Positions 32,746 to 40,205 of a stretch of 46,800 nt of DNA are shown here, one piece after another. The stretch is taken from the NCBI RefSeq assembly GCF_000282655.1, contig NZ_AKIV01000133.1, positions 1-46,800 of the forward strand, written 5' to 3'. This stretch comes from Polaromonas sp. CF318 (GTDB lineage Bacteria; Pseudomonadota; Gammaproteobacteria; Burkholderiales; Burkholderiaceae_C). How positions within the stretch are numbered: the first letter of the stretch is position 1; each line of letters starts with the position of its first letter. The translations under genes were made by a program, and so were the position numbers. Below the pieces are notes generated by a model that was not told where the DNA came from, did not search any database, and saw only the letters and a program-made list of their open reading frames with translations.

Positions 32746-35712
32746 TTATGCTCGTTCGACGTTGCAGACGGTTGTCTTGGTTTCCTGCATCATCGTGACG
32801 CTGTCGTAGCCATAGGTGGTGGCCGTGTTGATGGCCTCGCCACGCACCACGGGCGCCGCGCCGTTGGGGTAATAGGCCAGCATGTCGGCGCCTTGCCAGC
32901 GGCCTGAGAAGTGGAAGGGCATGAACACCGTGTCGGGGCCCACGCGCTCGGTCACCATGGCCTGCACGTTCAGGCGCGCGCCTGTGGGGGTGCTGACCCA
33001 GGCGCGTTCACCGTTGCGTATGCCTTTTTCGGCGGCCACCTTGGGATTGATCTCGATGAACATTTCCTGCTGCAGCTCGGCCAGCCAGGGGTTGGAACGG
33101 GTTTCCTCGCCGCCGCCTTCGTACTCGACGAGCCGGCCCGAGGTCATGACCAGCGGGAATTTCTCATGCACCTTGTCGGCGATGTTTTTCTGCTGGATGG
33201 TCTTGTACAGCGTGGGCATGCGCCAGAAGGCCTTCTTGTCGTCATGCGTGGGGTACTTGGCCTGCAGGTCCGCGCGATTGCCGTACAGCGGCTCGCGGTG
33301 CTGCGGGATCGCGTCGGGGAAGTTCCAGACCACGGCGCGCGCCTTGGCGTTGCCGAACACATGGCAGCCGTGCAGCTTCATAGTGACGCGGATGATGCCG
33401 CCGGAAGAGTCGGTCTTCCAGTTCTTGCCTTCGGCCGCGGTTTTTTCAGCATCGGTCAGGTCGTTCCACCAGCCCAGCTTCTTGAGCAGCAGGTGGTCGA
33501 ACTCGGGATAGCCGGTGGTGATCTCGGCGCCCAGCGAGCACGAGCCGTCCTCGGCCAGCAGGTTGACGCCGTCTTTTTCGACGCCGAAGTTGGCGCGGAA
33601 GTTGCCGCCGCCGTCCATGACGTGCTTGGAGGTGTCATAAAGATTGGGCGAGCCGGGGTGCTTGAGCTCCGGGCTGCCGTAGCACGGCCAGGGCAGGCCG
33701 AAATAGTCGCCCGTGGTGTCGTAGCCGGTTTCCTTGTCCTTGCCGCCCTTGGACTTGAGGGTCTTGACGTCGAACAAGTGCATGTTGCGCATGTGCGCCT
33801 TCAGGCGCTCGGGGCTCTGGCCGGTGTAGCCTATGGTCCAGACGCACTTGTTGATCTCGCGCAGGATGTCCTCGGGCACGGGCTCGTCCAGGCCCTTGAC
33901 CTTTTGCATCTTGTAGTTCTTGGACAGCTCCTTGGCGAAGCCCAGCTTTTCGGCGAACTGGTGCATGATCATGTGGTCGCTGCGGCTTTCCCACAGCGGC
34001 TCTATCACTTTTTCACGCCACTGCAGCGAGCGGTTGGAGGCGGTCACCGAGCCGCTGGTTTCAAACTGCGTGGCGGCCGGCAACAAGTAGACCGCGCGCT
34101 TGGGGTTCTGATCCTCGGCCTTGCCGGGCATGGCGGCCATGGCGGCGGTGGCTGAAGGATACGGGTCCACCACGACCAGCAGGTCCAGCTTGTCCATGGC
34201 CCGTTTCATCTCGAGGCCGCGCGTCTGCGAGTTGGGCGCGTGGCCCCAGAAGAACACACCGCGCAGGTTGGCGTCCTGGTCTATGAGATCGTTTTTCTCG
34301 AGCACGCCGTCTATCCAGCGCGACACCGTGATGCCGGGCTTGCCCATCATGGCGGCCGAGGCGTAGCGGCCCTTGATCCAGTCGAAGTCCACGCCCCAGG
34401 TTTTGGCGAAGTGCTTCCAGGACCCTTCGGCCAGGCCGTAGTAGCCGGGCAGCGAGTCGGGGTTGGGGCCGACGTCGGTCGCGCCCTGCACGTTGTCATG
34501 GCCGCGGAAAATATTCGTGCCGCCGCCGGACTTGCCGACGTTGCCCAGCGCCAGCTGCAGGATGCAGGAGGCGCGCACGATGGCATTGCCTATGGTGTGC
34601 TGGGTCTGGCCCATGCACCAGACGATGGTGCTGGGGCGGTTCTGGCTCATCATGGTGGCCACCTTGAGCGTGGTGGCCTCGTCCACGCCGCAGGCTTCCA
34701 GCACCTTGTCGGGCGTCCACTTGGCCATCACGTCGGCCTTGACCTTGTCCATGCCGTAGACGCGGTCGTTGATGTATTTTTTGTCTTCCCAGCCGTTCTT
34801 GAAGATGTGATACAGCACGCCGAAGAGGAAGGGAATGTCCGAGCCCGAGCGAATGCGCACGTAGTCGTCAGCCTTGGCCGCTGTGCGCGTGAAGCGCGGG
34901 TCCACCACGATCAGCTTGCAGCCGGTTTCCTTGGCGTGCAGCATGTGCAGCATGCTGACCGGATGGGCCTCGGCCGCATTCGAGCCTATGTACAACGCGC
35001 ATTTGCTGTTCTGCATGTCGTTGTAGGAATTGGTCATGGCGCCGTAGCCCCAGGTGTTGGCGACGCCGGCCACCGTGGTCGAGTGGCAGATGCGGGCCTG
35101 GTGGTCGCAGTTGTTGCTGCCCCAGAAGCTCACGAACTTGCGCATCAGATAGGCCTGCTCGTTGTTGTGCTTGGAGGACCCCACCCAGTAGACCGAGTCG
35201 GGGCCGCTTTCCTTGCGCAGCTCCAGCAGCCTGGCGCTGATTTCATTGAGCGCCGTGTCCCAGCTGATGCGTTCGTACTTGCCGTTCACCAGCTTCATCG
35301 GGTAGCGCAGGCGGTATTCGCCGTGGCCGTGCTCGCGCAGCGCGGCGCCCTTGGCGCAGTGCGCGCCCAGGTTGATGGGCGAGTCGAACACCGGCTCCTG
35401 GCGCACCCAGACGCCGTTTTCGACCACGGCATCGACCGCACAGCCGACCGAGCAATGGCCGCACACCGTGCGCTTGACTTCTATCTTGCCGCCGGCAGCG
35501 GTGGCGCCGGGCGCGGCGGCCTCGGCTTTTTTGACCAGGCTCAGTTGCGTCGCCGCCAGGCCCACGCCGACACCCAGGCCGGAGCGGCGCAAAAAGGCGC
35601 GGCGGTCCATGGTGGGCAGGGCATTGGACAGGCCCCGCGACAGGCTGTGCACAAAACGCGTGGAAGCGCGGTGCGCGGGATGGACTTCGGAAGTTTTTTT
35701 CGTGAGCAGCAT
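32746..35712 (-). CDS. fdhA: Periplasmic formate dehydrogenase alpha (molybdenum) subunit
   Basis: Catalytic subunit oxidising formate to CO2 in the periplasm. The 988-residue product has a twin-arginine signal (MDRRAFLRRSGLGVG, RR at 37-38) preceded by an unusual 34-residue extension. The [4Fe-4S] cysteines are C84, C87, C91 and C119, and a bis-MGD molybdopterin domain follows. The active site is DHQARICHSTTVAG with Cys209, where E. coli FdnG/FdoG has selenocysteine. The start at 35712 is supported by a GGAGAG ribosome-binding site 5 nt upstream, so the long N terminus is probably real. It is followed by beta, lipoprotein and gamma genes. Confidence 0.97.
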   Translation of the reverse strand: MLLTKKTSEVHPAHRASTRFVHSLSRGLSNALPTMDRRAFLRRSGLGVGVGLAATQLSLVKKAEAAAPGATAAGGKIEVKRTVCGHCSVGCAVDAVVENGVWVRQEPVFDSPINLGAHCAKGAALREHGHGEYRLRYPMKLVNGKYERISWDTALNEISARLLELRKESGPDSVYWVGSSKHNNEQAYLMRKFVSFWGSNNCDHQARICHSTTVAGVANTWGYGAMTNSYNDMQNSKCALYIGSNAAEAHPVSMLHMLHAKETGCKLIVVDPRFTRTAAKADDYVRIRSGSDIPFLFGVLYHIFKNGWEDKKYINDRVYGMDKVKADVMAKWTPDKVLEACGVDEATTLKVATMMSQNRPSTIVWCMGQTQHTIGNAIVRASCILQLALGNVGKSGGGTNIFRGHDNVQGATDVGPNPDSLPGYYGLAEGSWKHFAKTWGVDFDWIKGRYASAAMMGKPGITVSRWIDGVLEKNDLIDQDANLRGVFFWGHAPNSQTRGLEMKRAMDKLDLLVVVDPYPSATAAMAAMPGKAEDQNPKRAVYLLPAATQFETSGSVTASNRSLQWREKVIEPLWESRSDHMIMHQFAEKLGFAKELSKNYKMQKVKGLDEPVPEDILREINKCVWTIGYTGQSPERLKAHMRNMHLFDVKTLKSKGGKDKETGYDTTGDYFGLPWPCYGSPELKHPGSPNLYDTSKHVMDGGGNFRANFGVEKDGVNLLAEDGSCSLGAEITTGYPEFDHLLLKKLGWWNDLTDAEKTAAEGKNWKTDSSGGIIRVTMKLHGCHVFGNAKARAVVWNFPDAIPQHREPLYGNRADLQAKYPTHDDKKAFWRMPTLYKTIQQKNIADKVHEKFPLVMTSGRLVEYEGGGEETRSNPWLAELQQEMFIEINPKVAAEKGIRNGERAWVSTPTGARLNVQAMVTERVGPDTVFMPFHFSGRWQGADMLAYYPNGAAPVVRGEAINTATTYGYDSVTMMQETKTTVCNVERA

Positions 35713-35763
35713 GAAGCTCTCCGTGGGAAAGTGAAACCGGGCTGGGCGCTGGCGGTCGAACGG

Positions 35764-35970
35764 TTAGACGCGGGTGGTCTTGTAGTAGCGCTTGACGTGT
35801 TCCGAGAGGCTGTAGCCGCCGCCTTTTTCAGGGGCCGGCTTGGGTGCCGGGAGTTCGGCCTGCAGGGCCGGCGCGCCGGGCAGGGCCACAACGGCCGCTG
35901 CGGCCGCGCCCGTGGCGGCGGCACCGAAAAAGAATCCCCGTCGCGAGGGTTTTGGCTGGCTGTCCTGCAT
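35764..35970 (-). CDS. Small Tat-signal protein of formate dehydrogenase loci
   Basis: A 68-residue product with a twin-arginine-like start MQDSQPKPSRRGFFFGAAAT, a hydrophobic stretch, and a short mature part ending SLSEHVKRYYKTTRV. Such proteins occur next to formate dehydrogenase alpha genes and are known as formate dehydrogenase region TAT targets. They are thought to be small companions of the catalytic subunit. The ATG at 35970 has GGAGA 5 nt upstream. It lies 51 bp before the alpha gene. Confidence 0.85.
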   Translation of the reverse strand: MQDSQPKPSRRGFFFGAAATGAAAAAVVALPGAPALQAELPAPKPAPEKGGGYSLSEHVKRYYKTTRV

Positions 35971-35998
35971 GGTGTTCTCCAGGGGAAGGCTTGCTCGG

Positions 35999-36016
35999 TA
36001 TGCAACCGTTTGCATA
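35999..36016. promoter_or_regulatory. Inverted repeat upstream of the respiratory formate dehydrogenase genes
   Basis: TATGCAA and TTGCATA (7-bp arms, 4-bp spacer) form a perfect inverted repeat 29 bp before the Tat-protein start codon, in a 191-bp gap after the TorD-type gene. TACTAT on the minus strand overlaps its upstream arm and could be a -10 box. It is a candidate operator for a second promoter inside the locus. Confidence 0.4.
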
Positions 36017-36161
36017 GTACTGTACGTCAGAGAGCCACGCGCCACAATGGCTTGTCCGACTCAATCCGGGGGGCTAGGGAAAACGATAGGCTATCTTATG
36101 ATCGCCGCGCCGCGGGCTGTCTCATATTGAGAAAACATTCGCCTCTGCGAGCGGCGCAGCC

Positions 36162-36779
36162 TCAGGCCAGCATGTCAAAGCCCTGCGCCTCGACGCTCAT
36201 GAAGGTCTGGGTGAAGGCCGCCAGCGCTGCGTAAAAGCGCGCCTTGGGGTGTTGCGTGATGGCCTCACACATCAGCGGCAGCCAGGGCTGCAGGTGGCGC
36301 GCGAAAAACTCGCGCTGCCGCGTGAGGTTGGCCACGGCCACGTCGTCGCCGGCGATCAGGTAGCGCATGACTTCGCAGAGGTAGGCCACGTGGTCCTCGG
36401 TCTCGGGCATGGACTCGTCGCGCGTCAGGCCCAGCGCCGCGAGTTCGGTGCGCAGGGCGGCCAGCGGCTTTTCATTGAGGAAACCGCTGAGGTAGTGAGA
36501 ACCAAAGAGGTACAGCTCGGGCTTGCCCACGCCGCCGAACAGCGCATCGTGCTCCTGGGCGGTAGCCTCCCGGCTTTGCGCGCGCGCCGCGGCCACCAAG
36601 TCGCCCCAGGAGCTTTCCAGCAACGCGCCTTCGGCGGGCGCGGCCGTCACAGCGACGCGCAGGTTGTCATAGAGCTCGGCCGACGGCGCGGCGTAATACA
36701 ACGCGGCCAGCAGGCCGTAGACCTCGGCGCGCGCGGTTTCTTCGTCCAGGGTGGTGGCGATCAGGGAGGCTGGCGTCAT
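36162..36779 (-). CDS. TorD-family molecular chaperone
   Basis: Cytoplasmic helical chaperone that helps molybdoenzymes fold and holds them back from Tat export until the cofactor is in. The 205 residues begin at the ATG at 36779 and contain the typical helical bundle: RAEVYGLLAALYYAAPSAEL near residue 20, QEHDALFGGVGKPELYLFGS near 80, YLSGFLNEKPLAAL near 100, and EDHVAYLCEVMRYLIAGDD near 130, the TorD/DmsD signature region. Placement between the ferredoxin-like protein and the Tat-exported subunit fits a formate-dehydrogenase-specific chaperone. Confidence 0.92.
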   Translation of the reverse strand: MTPASLIATTLDEETARAEVYGLLAALYYAAPSAELYDNLRVAVTAAPAEGALLESSWGDLVAAARAQSREATAQEHDALFGGVGKPELYLFGSHYLSGFLNEKPLAALRTELAALGLTRDESMPETEDHVAYLCEVMRYLIAGDDVAVANLTRQREFFARHLQPWLPLMCEAITQHPKARFYAALAAFTQTFMSVEAQGFDMLA

Positions 36780-36814
36780 GCGTGGCGTCTTGTGTCTTGT
36801 TCTCGTGCTGGATG

Positions 36815-38944
36815 CTAACGAATGTCGGTGATTTTGACCTCGTTCTCGGCGGAATACAGGTCGATGACGCGGCAATCGCCGCACATCTTGAGCCGGTCGG
36901 CCGCCGCGCCCTGGAACATCGCATGGCCTGCCAGCTTGCCCAGCATGGACTCTATGGCCTTGAGCGTGCCGAAGGGCTTGGCGCAGCGTATGCAGTGGTA
37001 GGGCGCGCTTTCGTTAAGCACCCTCGCCTCCTTGCGTTGCGGTGTCAGCAGCAAGCGCGGCTGCAGCGTGATCGCGTCCTCGGGGCAGGTGGTGGCGCAC
37101 AGGCCGCACTGCACGCAGTTTTTTTCGATGAACTTGAGCTGCGGGCGCTCGGGGTTGTCCTGCAGCGCGCTCGCGGGGCAAGCGCTCACACAGCTCAGGC
37201 ACAAGGTGCAGCTGTCGGCATTGACCACCAGGCTGCCGAAGGGCGAGCCCTGGGCGGGCAGCGCAATCGCTTCGGGCAGGGCGGAGGGCGCCTGCTGAAT
37301 CAGGTGGTCCAGCGCCATGTCCAGCGTGCTACGCTTTTCCTGGGCAACGGCAAAGCGCGCCGGGACGGCGGGCACGGCGGGCCGGTTGCGGGCCAGGGCC
37401 TGCAGGCCGGCGTCCAGGCCGGCGACATCGCCGGCTTGCGCGCGCAGCAAATGGAAGTGAACGCCCGCATAGCCCAGGCCGTTCACAAGCGCTTGCGCCA
37501 CGCGCATCTGCTGCGCAAGGCCTTCGAGATAAGCCGGCGCCTCCTCGTCGGTCACCAGCACCGCGACCTGCGAAGCGCCGAAGGCGACGGCGCTGAGCCA
37601 GAGGTCCAGGCCCAGGCTGGCCGTGTGCCACAGCGCCTGCGGGATCACATTGGCCGGCACGCCGCGCTCGGTTTTTTGCAGGCGCGCGGCGCGTCCCAGG
37701 GCCTCAACAGCCTGCTGGCCGCTGCCCTGGCTGTGGAACAGCAGGACCGGCTGCGTGCCGCCGGCTTTTGCATAGGCCGACAGCAAGGTCTTGAAGCGCA
37801 CGCCCTGCTCGCTCGCGCGCGGATAAGCATAAGTGAGCGCCCCCGTCGGGCACACCGTGGTGCAGGCGCCGCAGCCGACGCAAAGATTGGGGTTGACGAC
37901 GATCTGCTGGCGCTTTTTCTCGCTGCTGACGGCGCCGGCCGAGCAGATGTCCACGCAGGCATTGCAGCCCACGGTGTCGTTGCGGCTGTGCGCGCAGAGT
38001 TTTTGTTTGTAGGCAAAAAATTTGGGCTTTTCAAATTCACCCACCATGTCGCGCAGCTTGAGCACGGTGGCCGGCAGGCCGGGCGAGGCCAGGCCGGCGG
38101 AGGCGTCCTGCGCGAAATAGCCTTGCGGCGGCGCATGCAGCGTGAACAGCGGCCTGGCGCCCAGGTCCAGCACCAGGTCAAAGGCTTCGGTGAGGCTTTG
38201 CGGCGCGCGGTTGAAGTCGATCGCGCCGGCCACCTTGCAGACGGCCGTGCAGTCGCGGTGCGATGTGCATTTGGCGCTGTCGACCTGGTAGCTCAGGTCT
38301 ATGGCGCCTTCGGGGCATACGGCCACGCAGGCATTGCAGCGCGTGCACAGGTCCAGGTCTATGGGGTTGGTCTTGTCCCAGCTCGCTTCAAACGCGCCCA
38401 GCCAGCCCTTGAGCGCAAGCCGCTCGCCGCTGATCACCGGGTATTGGCGCTCCTGCGCGGGAAAGCCAGCCTGGGCCGACGCGGAAACACCCTGCGCGAA
38501 GATGGTTACTTCCAGCGTGTCGGCCAGCAATGCCGCCACCTGCTCGGCCTGGTCCACCGGGCCGACGATCAGCAGCCGGCCCGCGCTTTTGTACGTCACG
38601 GTGGCCACGGGTTCGGCATCGGGCAACTGGGCCGCGGCCAGCAGTGCCGCGATCTTGGGGCCGGCGCTGGAAGCATCCTTGCTCCAGCCGCCGGTCTCAC
38701 GGATATTGACGAACTTGACGACCGATGTCGCACCCTCAGTTTGCGCGCCGACCTCGGCGAACAGGCGTTTTTCCTGGGTGCAGGCCACCACCACGTCGTC
38801 GCCCGATTGCACGGCCTTCTGGAAAGCCCCGGCTTCGCGCCGGCACAGCGCCGAATGCAGCGTCAGGCTCTCATTGAGGGCCGCGCCCAGCGCCTGGGGC
38901 TGGAGCGGCATGGTCTGGTTGCAGTCGCAAATCAGTGTGGGCAT
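36815..38944 (-). CDS. Multi-cluster 4Fe-4S ferredoxin-like protein
   Basis: Large cytoplasmic iron-sulfur protein of 709 residues found beside formate dehydrogenase genes. Cysteine motifs seen in order: CTRCNACVAVCP near 200, CTSHRDCTAVC, CAHSRNDTVGCNACVDIC near 318, CVGCGACTTVCP near 350, a cysteine-poor 390-550 region, CTLCLSCVSACP near 580, CVQCGLCATTCP near 615, and a final CIRC...CGDC pair. This gives about six 4Fe-4S clusters plus a possible zinc ribbon. It may transfer electrons between the formate dehydrogenases and another acceptor; the direct partner is not known. Its first 74 nt overlap the end of the DUF3306 gene. Confidence 0.88.
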   Translation of the reverse strand: MPTLICDCNQTMPLQPQALGAALNESLTLHSALCRREAGAFQKAVQSGDDVVVACTQEKRLFAEVGAQTEGATSVVKFVNIRETGGWSKDASSAGPKIAALLAAAQLPDAEPVATVTYKSAGRLLIVGPVDQAEQVAALLADTLEVTIFAQGVSASAQAGFPAQERQYPVISGERLALKGWLGAFEASWDKTNPIDLDLCTRCNACVAVCPEGAIDLSYQVDSAKCTSHRDCTAVCKVAGAIDFNRAPQSLTEAFDLVLDLGARPLFTLHAPPQGYFAQDASAGLASPGLPATVLKLRDMVGEFEKPKFFAYKQKLCAHSRNDTVGCNACVDICSAGAVSSEKKRQQIVVNPNLCVGCGACTTVCPTGALTYAYPRASEQGVRFKTLLSAYAKAGGTQPVLLFHSQGSGQQAVEALGRAARLQKTERGVPANVIPQALWHTASLGLDLWLSAVAFGASQVAVLVTDEEAPAYLEGLAQQMRVAQALVNGLGYAGVHFHLLRAQAGDVAGLDAGLQALARNRPAVPAVPARFAVAQEKRSTLDMALDHLIQQAPSALPEAIALPAQGSPFGSLVVNADSCTLCLSCVSACPASALQDNPERPQLKFIEKNCVQCGLCATTCPEDAITLQPRLLLTPQRKEARVLNESAPYHCIRCAKPFGTLKAIESMLGKLAGHAMFQGAAADRLKMCGDCRVIDLYSAENEVKITDIR

Positions 38945-39584
38945 GGTCTGGTTGGCTACCGGCCACGGGGGGCGCGGGTTGGCTGGTCTGTGCGGGCCCG
39001 GCCGGCTCGGGAGGAGCTATGTCCGGGTTTTCATAGGAGGACTGTGCCACGGTTTCATCCGTGGGGTTATTCGCGCTTTCCCGTGGCGGGGCCGCGGCGT
39101 CGTGCGCTGCGCCCTTCTTGTCTTCGTCCTTTTCCTTTTCTTCCTCTTCGTCAAACAGCTTGAGGAACTTCGCACTGGCCATCTGCCGCAGCATGGACTC
39201 GGGAATCGGCTCGAACTTGGAGTAATCGTCGATATACGTGTCCAGCCCATCCATCACATTGAAGTGCGGGTCGGCAAAGAGTTTTTTCATGGCTGCGTTG
39301 CGCACCTCGGGGCTCACATTGCCGGCCATAAAAGGCTTGAAGTCGGAATCCCGGGTCAGCAGCCTGGCGTCGTCCAGTGTCAGCACTTTGGGGGCTTGGT
39401 CATCAGCCGGCGCGGGCGCCGCTGCGGCAGCCGGCTGCGGCTGGACGGGGGCGGTAGGCGCGGCAGGCGGCACAGACCCAGCCGGGGCGGAAGCGGCAGC
39501 CGGCTCATCCAAAGCCTTGCCCTGGCGCGCCTCTTCCTTGCGGCGCGCCCAACGGCCCAGGAAGCCCGTGGGTTCATCCGCCAT
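38871..39584 (-). CDS. DUF3306 family protein
   Basis: A 237-residue protein of the DUF3306 family, which accompanies formate dehydrogenase genes. Conserved core: GFLGRWARRKEEARQG at the start, then a Pro/Ala linker, then LTLDDARLLTRDSDFKPFMA near residue 72, VSPEVRNAAMKKLFADPHFN near 94, and DGLDTYIDDYSKFEPIPESM. The C-terminal 80 residues are Pro/Ala/Glu-rich and disordered. The last 24 or so residues are encoded in sequence that also starts the ferredoxin-like gene in another frame. The ATG at 39584 is preferred over a GTG at 39596. It overlaps the DUF3305 gene by 11 nt. Confidence 0.88.
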   Translation of the reverse strand: MADEPTGFLGRWARRKEEARQGKALDEPAAASAPAGSVPPAAPTAPVQPQPAAAAAPAPADDQAPKVLTLDDARLLTRDSDFKPFMAGNVSPEVRNAAMKKLFADPHFNVMDGLDTYIDDYSKFEPIPESMLRQMASAKFLKLFDEEEEKEKDEDKKGAAHDAAAPPRESANNPTDETVAQSSYENPDIAPPEPAGPAQTSQPAPPVAGSQPDHAHTDLRLQPDHAAPAPGAGRGPQ

Positions 39585-40164
39585 GGCCGCCTCCACCGGT
39601 TTTTTTGCCTGTGCTCACACTCGCGGGATTGCCGAAGCGGTCGCTTAGGGACTTGAAGCTTTGCGGACGCTGCCGGCGCTTGGGTTCAGCCACATGGTGT
39701 TTGTCGACGAACTCGCGCAGCCACGACACCACCTCGGGCGGCGCGGGCACCTGCTCCACGGTTTCCTGCGCGTCCAGCCAGCGGCCGGCATCGTGGTAGC
39801 TCAGGGTCACGGTCTGGGGAACGGCAATCGGCTCGTCGGCCAGCAAGGCTTCTTCCTCCATGCGCCACAGCACCCAGAAGCAGGGCTGCGCGGTGCTGGC
39901 ATTGAGGTAATAACCTTCGGCGTCGTCGGTGAACAGCTCGACCGCAAAGCCCGGGTGCAGCCAGCGCTCCTCGCGTTCGTCCTTGAGCAGCAGCCGCGGC
40001 ACGGCGCCAAAGCCGTCTTCATGGGGCACAACGTCGGACAGCACCCAGCGCCAGGGTTGCCAGCGGTTGTTGATGCGTTCGCGGCGCATGACAACGGCCG
40101 CCGCCGTGCAGGGCCGCTGCACGCCGGCGTCTGTTTCGGGGGAACGCAGCTGGAAGTCGGGCAT
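39574..40164 (-). CDS. DUF3305 family protein
   Basis: A 196-residue protein of the DUF3305 family, usually paired with DUF3306 in formate dehydrogenase loci. Conserved features are AVVMRRERINNRWQPWRWVL near residues 24-43, RWLHPGFAVELFTDDAEGYY near 68-87, and CFWVLWRMEEE near 95-105. The tail is Lys/Gly-rich. The start is the ATG at 40164, 41 bp after the soluble formate dehydrogenase alpha gene. Function has not been shown; conserved Trp-rich segments suggest a small binding domain. Confidence 0.88.
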   Translation of the reverse strand: MPDFQLRSPETDAGVQRPCTAAAVVMRRERINNRWQPWRWVLSDVVPHEDGFGAVPRLLLKDEREERWLHPGFAVELFTDDAEGYYLNASTAQPCFWVLWRMEEEALLADEPIAVPQTVTLSYHDAGRWLDAQETVEQVPAPPEVVSWLREFVDKHHVAEPKRRQRPQSFKSLSDRFGNPASVSTGKKTGGGGHGG

Positions 40165-40205
40165 GCCCGCAGTGTACGACCGGGCCTTCTTCCGCTGCAA
40201 AGACC

